DNA from: Natranaerobius thermophilus JW/NM-WN-LF | GTDB taxonomy: Bacteria; Bacillota; Natranaerobiia; Natranaerobiales; Natranaerobiaceae | DNA length: 64,000 nt | Assembly (NCBI RefSeq): GCF_000020005.1 | Contig: NC_010718.1 | Coordinates: forward strand, 2,190,001-2,254,000 | Reading direction: 5' to 3' | In this document: positions 53,045 through 60,815 of the stretch, piece after piece | How the letters are laid out: every line of letters begins with the position of its first letter | Numbering within the stretch: position 1 is the stretch's first letter | Made by a program: the position numbers and the translations under genes | Notes under the pieces: model-generated | The model's input: only the letters and a program-made list of their open reading frames with translations | Databases searched by the model: none | What the model was told of the DNA's origin: nothing

Positions 53045-53395
53045 CTATTCATCAAAGCCTTCCTCTTCTTCAAATTTAGCCAGGGTTTCTTCCCCTGCCA
53101 AAGCTTCAATATGGTGTTGTAGTTCGTGTTTTATGGTATCACGAATTTCTTCTTTCCATGTAGTGAGGGATTCTCCATCCAGTATGGCTTGAAAAGACCC
53201 GAAGTATAATGCGATATGTTTTCCCATTTCATTAACCACATATTCACCCATTATATAATAACCTTGTTCCTCTTTTGCTTCAGGAAAAACGCAAACACCC
53301 AGATTCAATTCTCTTAAAAGCACCTGGGGAATCTCCTTGTCTAAAACATGATCAGCAAATTCTGTGAACTCATCAATATTCATTGTTTTAGACAT
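53045..53395 (-). CDS. Small zincin-type metallopeptidase-like protein (DUF1025 family)
   Basis: 116 residues. The zinc motif HELQH is in IKHELQHHIEALAG near residue 90. The preceding part (LNLGVCVFPE, GEYVVNEMGKHIALYFGSF) fits the small cytoplasmic zincin_1 proteins, some of which are stress-related. ATG at 53395 has GGAGG at 9 nt; the frame extends to 53416 without SD. Function unknown. Confidence 0.75.
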   Translation of the reverse strand: MSKTMNIDEFTEFADHVLDKEIPQVLLRELNLGVCVFPEAKEEQGYYIMGEYVVNEMGKHIALYFGSFQAILDGESLTTWKEEIRDTIKHELQHHIEALAGEETLAKFEEEEGFDE

Positions 53396-53454
53396 AAGTA
53401 TATACCTCCAGTTCATCCCTTAGACAGTTCAATTTTTCGGTGATAAAACATTTG

Positions 53455-53496
53455 ACGTCCTCCCACAGCTAAAGCAGTGGGCTTTCTGCTCATATT
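53455..53496. mobile_element. Remnant right end of an IS200/IS605-type element
   Basis: GACGTCCTCCCACAGCT-AA-AGCAGTGGGCTTTCTGCTC closely resembles the hairpin-bearing right end of IS605/IS1341 (TnpB-type) elements. Stem CCCAC (53462-53466) with GTGGG (53477-53481) and inner AGCT/AGC. No tnpA or tnpB is left nearby. Confidence 0.4.
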
Positions 53497-53540
53497 TATC
53501 GTAAACCCTAAACCTAAATAATGAGATTTTAAGAAGGTAA

Positions 53541-54347
53541 TTAAATTTCCGGTAGTTCTAGAGGCTCATTATAATCATAGTATTCCGCTTCCATCTTTAT
53601 TGAAATTTTCATTTCAGAATCCATTCCCGGCATACCCTCTTCTTTTTCGGACATACTATCCATATCAAAAATTTGGACCATATCCATATCTGTATAAACT
53701 ATATTCTGTTCGTCAACGTCAACCACCATAAGAGTTTCAACTTCAATTTCGATATTATCCATTAGTTCTTCTACCAGATCATCTGGAGATTCATCTTCCT
53801 TCTCCGGAATTGGTTGGTTCATAGCTTCTTCTCTAGCCATTTCTTTTATTTTATCGCTATCCGGTCGTATTATATACGCAGCATAACCTTCCTTATCAAA
53901 GTTTTCCGGTAGTTCAGTTTCTTCTACATCACTGTCTTCTACAAAAAAATAATCTTCATACTGTTGCAAATCCATTTCTTCTTGTAATTGTGTTAAGTCT
54001 GCAGAACCCAAGAAAGGATCTTCTGAATCTACCTTAAGTTCACCATTCTCCATCAGAAATTTGGCTCTAAGTTCCTGCCCCATGGTAGTTAAATACATAT
54101 CCATATAATAATTTTCATCATCTAGATATTTCATGGACATTTCAGATTCAGTTACCATCCCCATTGTTGTCATTTCCAAATTAGCATCAGAACGATAACT
54201 ATCAGCCTCTTCAAAGTTTTGATTGGCTGCTTTAATAAGCTCTTTACCTGTCAATTCTTCATTTTCATCACAACCAATAAAAATAACAGGCATTGTAATA
54301 AGTAAAATTGTTATAATAGATAATTTAAACACATTCATAACCCCCAT
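53541..54347 (-). CDS. Acidic lipoprotein, LolA/DUF6612-like
   Basis: 268 residues. Lipoprotein signal peptide with the lipobox FIGC at about residue 26 (TMPVIFIGCDENEE). The remainder is very acidic and beta-rich (NFEEADSYRSDANLEMTTMGMVTESEMSMKYL in part), like DUF6612/LppX-like proteins of Firmicutes that carry lipids at the surface. ATG at 54347 has a weak GAGGA 12 nt upstream; a second ATG at 54338 is possible. It is downstream of the DUF523 gene and probably in its transcript. Confidence 0.7.
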   Translation of the reverse strand: MGVMNVFKLSIITILLITMPVIFIGCDENEELTGKELIKAANQNFEEADSYRSDANLEMTTMGMVTESEMSMKYLDDENYYMDMYLTTMGQELRAKFLMENGELKVDSEDPFLGSADLTQLQEEMDLQQYEDYFFVEDSDVEETELPENFDKEGYAAYIIRPDSDKIKEMAREEAMNQPIPEKEDESPDDLVEELMDNIEIEVETLMVVDVDEQNIVYTDMDMVQIFDMDSMSEKEEGMPGMDSEMKISIKMEAEYYDYNEPLELPEI

Positions 54348-54352
54348 TTAAT

Positions 54353-54778
54353 TTATAAGTCCTCTTCTGTCATGACTTTTACTCCAGCATTTAATAATAA
54401 TTTTGAACTTATACCGGTACCGGTGATTTTTTTATTGGAAAAAGATCCATCGTAGATTCTACGTAAGCCACAGGAAGGGCTTTCTTCTTTCATGATGGCC
54501 TGACTAGCTCCGATAGTCTTGGCAATATCCACGGTCTTTTCAGCTCCCAAAGTATATTCCTGTGTCCGATCTTCCCCAGTTTCACTAATTACACTTAGCT
54601 CTCCTTCTTCAGTAGTCATTTCACATCTGGTCCTGGGAATTGATAATCCTCCTAAAACTTCGGGACATAGGGGAATTGCCTCACCACTTTTCACAAGATC
54701 AGCCACCCGTTCATCGTAACAGTTTTTACCGTCAAATCTACAGTTGATTCCTGCCAGGCAAGCACTGACTACATACAT
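54353..54778 (-). CDS. DUF523 family protein
   Basis: 141 residues. The DUF523 signature is clear: YVVSACLAGINCRFDGKNC at the N-terminus, LCPEVLGGLSIPRTRCEM, ATTIGAS-like AKTIGASQAIMKEESPSCG, with several conserved Cys that could bind a metal or Fe-S cluster. In some bacteria it is fused to DUF1722. Function unknown; part of a putative surface/stress group with the lipoprotein. ATG at 54778 follows GAGGGAAATT. Confidence 0.8.
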   Translation of the reverse strand: MYVVSACLAGINCRFDGKNCYDERVADLVKSGEAIPLCPEVLGGLSIPRTRCEMTTEEGELSVISETGEDRTQEYTLGAEKTVDIAKTIGASQAIMKEESPSCGLRRIYDGSFSNKKITGTGISSKLLLNAGVKVMTEEDL

Positions 54779-54914
54779 ACTAATTTCCCTCACTTTCTTT
54801 TTTATTCTCATTACATGTCGAGTCACTATAAACTATTATACTACATTTAAAGAAGAGAAGGCCATAAGGAAGTTTTTACATTTTGCGATTATCAGAAACA
54901 GTGGCAAATTTAGA

Positions 54915-55955
54915 CTAAAATACCATAACATCAATAATTTCTCTGTTTTTATGTTTAGACAAATCTACAAATTTATCTTCGATTTGAACTAAAGGTCTAG
55001 TGGGATCGTTTTTATTTAAGAAAACAATTTTTCCAATAGATCCATCATTAAAAATCACGGTACTTCCGACAAAAAATTCTGATATTCGCTTAAAAAAAGT
55101 ATAGGCGATTTCAGGGTTTAAATCTTGAAAACTTTTATCCCTCACTTCTCTAATTGCCTCAAAAGGAGAATTTCTACCTTTATAAACTCGGTTTGATGTA
55201 ATCGCATCAAAGATATCAACTACGGATATTATCTTTGAATAAGAATGAATCTTTTCTCCAGTTATTCCAAAGGGATAGCCAGATCCATTTTCCCTTTCAT
55301 GATGCTGTAAAACTGCTATATTAATCTCAGGGGATAAGTCTTCACAAGGCTTTAAAAGTTCATAGCCGTAGATGGGATGGTTTTTAATTATTTCAAATTC
55401 TTTATCTGTTAAGGATTCTGGTTTTAATAACACTTCATCGGGAATTTGAGTTTTCCCTATATCATGTAATAAACCAGCCAAGCTCAAATTTTTAATATCA
55501 TTTGTGCAGTAGCCTAGCCACCTACCTAGAAGAGAAGCGTATATTCCCACATTGATGCTGTGTTGATAAGTATAGTAATCTTTGTCCTTAACTTCAGTTA
55601 ATAACTTAACAGAATTTATATCATCAGAATAAGTAACTAATTCTTGTGCTATCTCTTTCACTTCATCTAATTCTATAGCTTTAGAACCTTTTAACCCCTC
55701 CATAAAACTTATTACCTTTTCCGTTGTTTCAAAGTATTCCTTTTTAAACTTTGCTTGACTGTGACCCCTTCCCCTTGTTATTTGTTCTTCCTCTTCCTCA
55801 ATCAAAACTGATTTTATGCCCCAATTAATCAAAAATTTAATTGTCTTTTTTGATAAAATCACCCCTTTAGGCACTAAAGTAGCTCCACTTTTTGAATTAA
55901 CATCCTTAGATAATTTCATCCCTTCTTTTAATTGGAAAACAGAATATCGTTTCAT
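54915..55955 (-). CDS. HD-GYP domain phosphodiesterase
   Basis: 346 residues. The N-terminal about 100 residues are helical and charged. The HD-GYP domain (about 125-310) has LLHDIGKTQIPDEVLLKP and HHERENGSGYPFGI, so the catalytic His/Asp and GYP set is intact. It probably degrades c-di-GMP. The N-terminal region is a DUF3391-like or sensor part without clear identity. ATG at 55955 follows GGTGGGAGC. It may counteract the GGDEF enzyme at 36-38.6 kb. Confidence 0.9.
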   Translation of the reverse strand: MKRYSVFQLKEGMKLSKDVNSKSGATLVPKGVILSKKTIKFLINWGIKSVLIEEEEEQITRGRGHSQAKFKKEYFETTEKVISFMEGLKGSKAIELDEVKEIAQELVTYSDDINSVKLLTEVKDKDYYTYQHSINVGIYASLLGRWLGYCTNDIKNLSLAGLLHDIGKTQIPDEVLLKPESLTDKEFEIIKNHPIYGYELLKPCEDLSPEINIAVLQHHERENGSGYPFGITGEKIHSYSKIISVVDIFDAITSNRVYKGRNSPFEAIREVRDKSFQDLNPEIAYTFFKRISEFFVGSTVIFNDGSIGKIVFLNKNDPTRPLVQIEDKFVDLSKHKNREIIDVMVF

Positions 55956-55974
55956 CAAAGCTCCCACCTTACAA

Positions 55975-56772
55975 TTAATTATCCAAAAATTCCAAAATAC
56001 TATCTAACACAATTTGCTGCTGCTTTTCCAAAGAAATTTTAGGATCCAAATCTTCCCGTTGCTGCTCATACCATCCAAATTGACTGTGATTTCCGCCCGA
56101 TATTTCAACATACTCAGTTTCAGCAGGTAACAGATCCTTACTAGTTGAAATATCTTCTTCTGTTACATAACCATCTCGATCGGCGTAAATAGACATTGCT
56201 CTTATATTGTGATCAGACAAATCATCACTTTCATCCGGATAAGACGCCATTAATATTAGTCCATCTAAATCAACTTCCCTTGTATTTTTTTGATTAATAT
56301 AACGAGCTGCCATGGCACCTCCTAAAGAATGTCCCCCTATATACCATCGCTGAATATCTGAATGTTCTGATATAATTGTGTCAGCTCTGTCATATCCGAA
56401 AAAGGATAAATCAAAAGGCATTGAAACCAAAAAAATTCTATACCCTTCCAATGCTAGATTCCTGGCCAAGGGAGCATAGGCTTCGGGCTTTAATCTACCA
56501 CCTGGATACAAAATCACAGCTGTATCAGGAGATTGACCCTTAGGAGTAAAATCCAGCCAATTTTCTCCTTCTGTAACCTGTACTTGTTCATCTTGGTGCA
56601 AGGCAGCATATGCTTCTGGAAGCAGCTCTGGTCCCATTGAAAGCCAAAAACCAAATAACCCAGCTAGAATTACCACAATTCCAATAAAAGTTAAAGAAAC
56701 TATTTTAAATTTATTATTTGTTAGCTTTTTTTTAACTGCTTTCCCTTTCCCTCCACCAAAAAATTTAGCCAA
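55975..56772 (-). CDS. Membrane-anchored alpha/beta hydrolase
   Basis: 265 residues. Basic N-terminus (GGGKGKAVKKKL) and one membrane helix (IVSLTFIGIVVILAGLFGFWL) anchor the enzyme facing outward. The fold is the alpha/beta-hydrolase: oxyanion region ILYPGGRLKPEAY, nucleophile elbow IGGHSLGGAMAAR, acid in IYADRDGYV and base in SGGNHSQFGWY. It resembles DUF-type hydrolases (PF12695-like) of unknown substrate. Located 19 bp upstream of the HD-GYP gene start, probably co-transcribed. Confidence 0.82.
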   Translation of the reverse strand: MAKFFGGGKGKAVKKKLTNNKFKIVSLTFIGIVVILAGLFGFWLSMGPELLPEAYAALHQDEQVQVTEGENWLDFTPKGQSPDTAVILYPGGRLKPEAYAPLARNLALEGYRIFLVSMPFDLSFFGYDRADTIISEHSDIQRWYIGGHSLGGAMAARYINQKNTREVDLDGLILMASYPDESDDLSDHNIRAMSIYADRDGYVTEEDISTSKDLLPAETEYVEISGGNHSQFGWYEQQREDLDPKISLEKQQQIVLDSILEFLDN

Positions 56773-56842
56773 GTACTATCCCCCGCTTTAATAATCCGGT
56801 TTTTTGTTTTTTGTCGCTTTATAGTTTTACCGTGATCAAGAA

Positions 56843-56867
56843 AATGGGGCCTTATTGGCCCCATTCT
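56843..56867 (-). terminator. Terminator overlapping the nitroreductase stop codon
   Basis: AATGGGGCC (56843-56851) / GGCCCCATT (56857-56865); the TAA at 56852-56854 lies in the loop. Confidence 0.75.
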
Positions 56868-57382
56868 TCATAAAATACGATTTCTGACATATCCTTTCTC
56901 GGAGTAGGCTTGGATTCTTTGGCTGGATATCCTAGTGGTGTAATACCAACTACTTCTATGTTTTCTGGAATTTTAAAAGTATCTCGAATTCTTTTTTCAT
57001 CATCGATCCAGCCAATCCAACAAGTACCTAGTCCTTCGGCATGGGCTGCTAACATCATTTGTTGCATGGAAATTCCGGCATCTAGCATGTAATACTCTTT
57101 ATCGTTTAGTTTACCCGAAGCTTCAGGATCGGCACAAAGTATTACAGCTACCGGGGCTTGAGTTAATGCTTTTGCTCCAGGGTTTTTCTCTGATAATGCC
57201 GAATATAGCTCTTCTTTCTTCCCTTCATCTTTTATTACAATATAACGCCAGCATTGTTTATTTGCCCATGATGGTGCAATTCTAGCAGCTTCCAGAATTT
57301 TAGATAATTTCTCTTCTGGAACTGGATCATCTGTATATTTCCGTACACTTCTTCTTTCATGCAAAGCCTTGTAAAGTTCCAT
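56852..57382 (-). CDS. Nitroreductase-family FMN oxidoreductase
   Basis: 176 residues. Typical nitroreductase motifs: RRSVRKYTDDPVPEEKLSKILEAARIAPSWANKQCWRYIVI at the N-terminus (FMN phosphate site), then LDAGISMQQMMLAAHAEGLGTCWIGWIDDE and VVGITPLGYPAKE. FMN-dependent reduction with NAD(P)H of quinones or nitro-compounds; physiological substrate unknown. It ends within its own terminator hairpin. ATG at 57382 has AAGGGGGA upstream. Confidence 0.93.
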   Translation of the reverse strand: MELYKALHERRSVRKYTDDPVPEEKLSKILEAARIAPSWANKQCWRYIVIKDEGKKEELYSALSEKNPGAKALTQAPVAVILCADPEASGKLNDKEYYMLDAGISMQQMMLAAHAEGLGTCWIGWIDDEKRIRDTFKIPENIEVVGITPLGYPAKESKPTPRKDMSEIVFYEEWGQ

Positions 57383-57463
57383 AAATAATTCCCCCTTAGT
57401 ATAATTAAAATCACCCGATATACTGACTATTCTTCATTCTGTTCCAAAAACCTCCATGTCAAA

Positions 57464-58378
57464 CTAAATAATCCACTTGCGATCACTGGTAAAAGAAAGG
57501 GTTATCCATTTATCGTATTCAATATCAGAAATTCTATCATTTACTTCTTGGCGGATTTGATCTTGTTCGTATACTGATTGAGCTGCTGAGTTTTCATCCA
57601 CAACAAAATCAACTTCAATTTTTAAAGTTTTACCAACTTTAGCAACCCTGATCAAATAATCTATGATGTTATACTTGTCGATAATATATTTAATCACTTC
57701 CTCTACTTGTTGCCTTATCTTTCCATTGGGTGGCATAGCGAGAACTTCCCTCAGAGCAGTCTTAATTTCAATTACTGGTACTTTCATAAAGTACAATGAT
57801 ACAACAATAACCATTACCGGATCTACATAAGAAACCAAAGCTTGTAAAGCAGGTATTCTTTGTAATATCACAGCTATTATGAATCCAATTAAAATACCAC
57901 CACTGACTAGAGTATCCATATACCACTGATTTGCTTCAACAGAAACAAATTCGGAATTTAATCTTGCACTTTTTTTATTAAGGTATAAATACATAATCAC
58001 ACATATCAAGGTACCTATAGCAGTATAAACCAGACTGGGCCCTAGCATTATTTCTCTTCCACCTCGGAACAAAGCTATAATAGCAGTTATTAAAGAAGCA
58101 GCTACCAGGAGTAAAATAATGCAATAATTTACAATAACAACAAGGGGCTCAATAATATCTTTACCAAAAGGAAATCTACGCCAATCATGTTTTCCCATAA
58201 ATTTGACTGCATATAAAGAAAAGGTGGTAATCCCAACACCAATTAGAGAATACAAACCATCAAAAACAATTACTTGGGAACGAAAAAATATCCCCAAAAC
58301 AAAAGAGACTAGTGCAAAAACAATCGTTACATATAGGGATATTTTAATTAATTTTTCCTCCATATAGCTATCCTTCAT
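57464..58378 (-). CDS. CDF-type cation efflux protein
   Basis: 304 residues with about six membrane helices (IVFALVSFVLGIFF, GLYSLIGVGITTFSLYAVKF, VVIVNYCIILLLVAASLITAII and others) and a soluble C-terminal domain (IRVAKVGKTLKIEVDFVVDEN). Metal-site residues are present in FDGLYSLIG and EANQWYMDTL. Such proteins export Zn, Mn, Fe or Co in exchange for protons. The ATG at 58378 lies within the tetR gene's end (11-bp overlap) behind GAGGTGA; the pair is an operon. Confidence 0.85.
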   Translation of the reverse strand: MKDSYMEEKLIKISLYVTIVFALVSFVLGIFFRSQVIVFDGLYSLIGVGITTFSLYAVKFMGKHDWRRFPFGKDIIEPLVVIVNYCIILLLVAASLITAIIALFRGGREIMLGPSLVYTAIGTLICVIMYLYLNKKSARLNSEFVSVEANQWYMDTLVSGGILIGFIIAVILQRIPALQALVSYVDPVMVIVVSLYFMKVPVIEIKTALREVLAMPPNGKIRQQVEEVIKYIIDKYNIIDYLIRVAKVGKTLKIEVDFVVDENSAAQSVYEQDQIRQEVNDRISDIEYDKWITLSFTSDRKWII

Positions 58379-58976
58379 ATTTAATATCACCTCGTTGGTT
58401 CAGCGATCGCTTTAAAAATTTTTTCAGTTCCTGTTTTGATTCATCAAGATTTTCATTAAATCCATTTGATAGATAAAATAGTTCTGCCCCATGTTCTACC
58501 AAATTCACTATATAATTTGCCAAATAATAAGTATTATTCTCTTGTTGGACTTTTTGTAAACTACGTATTTCACAAATCTTATCTTCTAACCATTTATAAT
58601 ACGGTTCGTAAATTTCTTCCCATCTCTCAAAAGAATAGTAGTAAGCAAGACCGGAGTAACAAAAAAGAATTAACTCCTTATACTCTCTAGTAATTTCAAA
58701 TGTAGTATCGATAATAGCGTCTAGAAGTTCTTCTAAACTTGGGCTCTTCTCAGGATACCTTAACTTTAACCGGCGAAACTGTTCATTTAATATCATTTGA
58801 GCGATAGCAGGAACTAGTTCATTTTTTGATTTGAAATACAGATAAAAGGTCCCTTGAGCTACTCCAGCCCGATTAACTATTTGAGATACAGAAGTTTTTT
58901 CAAAACCTTGTTCCTTTATGATTTCTATAGCAGCTTGTATCAATCTATGGTACTTGTTTGTTTGAGAATGAGTCAT
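58368..58976 (-). CDS. TetR/AcrR-family repressor of the CDF gene
   Basis: 202 residues with the helix-turn-helix TSVSQIVNRAGVAQGTFYLYFKSKNELV at the N-terminus and an all-helical regulatory domain. It overlaps the CDF gene, so it probably controls itself and the transporter; a palindrome at 59014-59026 is its likely site. The inducing ligand cannot be told. Confidence 0.9.
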   Translation of the reverse strand: MTHSQTNKYHRLIQAAIEIIKEQGFEKTSVSQIVNRAGVAQGTFYLYFKSKNELVPAIAQMILNEQFRRLKLRYPEKSPSLEELLDAIIDTTFEITREYKELILFCYSGLAYYYSFERWEEIYEPYYKWLEDKICEIRSLQKVQQENNTYYLANYIVNLVEHGAELFYLSNGFNENLDESKQELKKFLKRSLNQRGDIKYEG

Positions 58977-59013
58977 TGACCATCACCTTAACTATAATTA
59001 TAAATTTTGCTGA

Positions 59014-59026
59014 TGACTGATAGTCA
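59014..59026. promoter_or_regulatory. Candidate TetR operator
   Basis: TGACT-GAT-AGTCA perfect palindrome, 38 bp upstream of the tetR start. Confidence 0.5.
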
Positions 59027-59148
59027 GTCACTTTTTGTATTTTATAATATTTTTTTAAATAGGTCAATGTATATAGAAAGGATTTTCTGCCATTATCTAG
59101 AAATAGATTAACACCTGGAAAATACAAATTACAAAAAGGGTGATTAAA

Positions 59149-59355
59149 ATGGATATAGCAGCATTATCTAGTTCATTAAGCCAAGCTAAACTCCATAGCC
59201 AAGTTAGTACTTCTGTTCAGAAACTTTCTATGGATATAATGGAAAACTCTAAAGATCAATTTATGGATTTATTAGAAAGTTCCACAGTGGAAAGGACAGA
59301 ATTAGAACGATCAGTTTTATCTCACCTGGGACATAATTTTGATACCTTTGCTTAA
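59149..59355 (+). CDS. YjfB-family putative motility protein
   Basis: 68 residues. The YjfB pattern is evident: MDIAALSSSLSQAKLHSQV, VSTSVQKLSMDIMENSKDQFMDLLES. YjfB genes in Bacillus belong to the sigD motility regulon, but the role is unproven. ATG at 59149 follows AGGGTGA. An IS3 element is inserted between this gene and the hairpin at 60658 that probably ended its transcript. Confidence 0.8.
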   Translation: MDIAALSSSLSQAKLHSQVSTSVQKLSMDIMENSKDQFMDLLESSTVERTELERSVLSHLGHNFDTFA

Positions 59356-59440
59356 ACCTTAAAATATAAGAAACTAAAGGCCATGCTGCTTAAACAGTGC
59401 TGGACTTAGGTCAAAATTTTGGACACCAAAAAGTTAAGTA

Positions 59441-60319
59441 TTAAGCAGATTGCTTTGCTAGATCCTCAACATGTTGAGGAGTTAAAAACTCCAAACTTCC
59501 ATGGATTCTTGTTCTGTTGTACCAGCTCTCAATGAACCTAAATAGAGCAATTTCAGCCGATTTGAAGTCTAAGTACTTAACATGGTTAACTTCTTCCTTT
59601 TTCAAAGTAGCATGAAATGATTCGATATGTGCATTGTCATAAGGGCAGCCTTTTCTGCTAAATGATTGCTTGATCCCTTTGTACCTTAAAAAACGCTTAA
59701 AGTCATCGCTAGTGTACTGGGTACCTAGATCACTATGTAGAATAAGTCCATTGCCAGGTTTCTGTGTATCATAAGCATTTTTAACAGCTTTAATAACTAA
59801 ATCTGTTGTCATGGTCTTGCTAAAAGAGTATCCAACAATTTTATGGGTGTGTAAATCCATTACAGAGGCTAAGTAGCACCAGCCGTCTTTAACAGTATCA
59901 ATGTATGTAATATCAGTAACCCACTTTTGATTGACAAATGTAGTTGAAAAGTCTTGTTTTAGGAGATTCTCTCGTTCGACTACTTTTTCTCTACTAGGAT
60001 AAGGCCGATATTTTTTCCTGACAATTGATTTGATACCCTCTTTTCTCATTAATCGTTGGACTCTTTTTAAGCTGACTTTGTATCCTTTATTGATTAGCAC
60101 AGCGTGGATCTTTGGTGCACCATATCGCTTTTTACTGTTTTTATGAATTTGAGTTATTTGATCTAATAGTTCTCTGTTTTCTTTGTCACGATTAGATTCA
60201 ACTCGATTTATTGTTTCGTAATAAGTACTTCTCGGAAAGTCTAGAGCATCACAAATAGCTTTGATAGTATGCTCGTCCTTTTGTTCTTTTATAAATTCAG
60301 TAAGCTCTGTATTGTCTAC
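59441..60319 (-). CDS. IS3 OrfB transposase (DDE), made by -1 frameshift
   Basis: About 292 codons in the -1 frame relative to orfA, open from the slippery AAAAAG run at 60319 (a GTG-started shorter frame begins at 60100). The integrase core has the DDE triad: WVTDITYID, LHSDLGTQYTSDDF and NAHIESFHATLKKEEV. HTH_21-like N-terminal region (KKRYGAPKIHAVLINKGYKVSLKRVQRLMRKEG in part). It acts as an OrfAB fusion. The frame is intact. Confidence 0.93.
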   Translation of the reverse strand, partial: VDNTELTEFIKEQKDEHTIKAICDALDFPRSTYYETINRVESNRDKENRELLDQITQIHKNSKKRYGAPKIHAVLINKGYKVSLKRVQRLMRKEGIKSIVRKKYRPYPSREKVVERENLLKQDFSTTFVNQKWVTDITYIDTVKDGWCYLASVMDLHTHKIVGYSFSKTMTTDLVIKAVKNAYDTQKPGNGLILHSDLGTQYTSDDFKRFLRYKGIKQSFSRKGCPYDNAHIESFHATLKKEEVNHVKYLDFKSAEIALFRFIESWYNRTRIHGSLEFLTPQHVEDLAKQSA

Positions 60320-60582
60320 TTTTTGGCGAATATGGTCATAGCCTTTTTTAAGATTTCATTCTCCTCTTTCAAGCGAGCCATTTCTTTTTGCATTTCTTCC
60401 ACATCTTTTGAAGTGGCTCCCTCACTGCCAGATTGTTGGTTTGGAGAGAAATCTTTGATCCATTTATAAATAGTAACCTCTGTCACACCATATTCGCTAG
60501 ACAAATCCTTCACAGAACTACCTGAATTATATAAATCTACAATTGTTCTTTTGAAGTCTTCATTATATCTCTTATTACTCAT
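60316..60582 (-). CDS. IS3 OrfA (helix-turn-helix)
   Basis: 88 residues: NKRYNEDFKRTIVDLY, then the HTH SVKDLSSEYGVTEVTIYKWIKDF, and a leucine-zipper-like end (VEEMQKEMARLKEENEILKKAMTIF). It stops at TAG 60316-60318 just after an AAAAAG slippery run, giving the -1 frameshift to orfB. ATG at 60582 is favoured over 60594. Confidence 0.9.
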   Translation of the reverse strand: MSNKRYNEDFKRTIVDLYNSGSSVKDLSSEYGVTEVTIYKWIKDFSPNQQSGSEGATSKDVEEMQKEMARLKEENEILKKAMTIFAKK

Positions 60583-60657
60583 TACTGGACACATCCTTTC
60601 GTTATTAATATTGTAAGTGACTTAACCATGATGTGTCCAAGAATTTATACTAACACC

Positions 60658-60685
60658 AGTGCCCTATTAAGGGCACTATTTTTTG
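60658..60685 (+). terminator. Terminator cut off from the yjfB-like gene by the IS3 element
   Basis: AGTGCCC (60658-60664) / GGGCACT (60671-60677) followed by ATTTTTTG. Confidence 0.75.
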
Positions 60686-60716
60686 TTTATACGGGTTTAA
60701 TTTAATGGGAATAATT

Positions 60717-60768
60717 GATATAGTTAGTATATTAGATATCAAAATCAAACTTAATACAACTTTATATT
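60717..60768 (+). repeat. Dispersed palindromic repeat, copy G (degenerate)
   Basis: AGATATCAAAATCAAACTTA-ATACAACTTTA matches the right half of the family (CAGTTATCAACATTCAACTT-TAATACAGC) with scattered changes. The left half is poorly conserved. Confidence 0.45.
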
Positions 60769-60815
60769 AAACCACAACAAATTACTGAGAGCATTAATAA
60801 TTGGAGGAATATGCT

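Larger units (their letters stand above)
59406..60653 (-). mobile_element. IS3-family (IS150-like) insertion sequence
   Basis: About 1248 bp with imperfect 21-bp terminal inverted repeats: TTAGGTCAAAATTTTGGACAC at the left and the complement of TTAGTATAAATTCTTGGACAC at the right (17 of 21 match). Two overlapping frames, orfA (60316-60582) and orfB (59441-60319), are in the -1 relationship of IS3 elements. It has split the yjfB-like gene from a downstream terminator. A clean target duplication is not visible. Confidence 0.85.

Noticed and set aside
625-60768. CRISPR-like interpretation of the repeated palindromes
   Set aside because: Copies are isolated, kilobases apart and unequal in length; there are no spacers of regular size and no cas genes.
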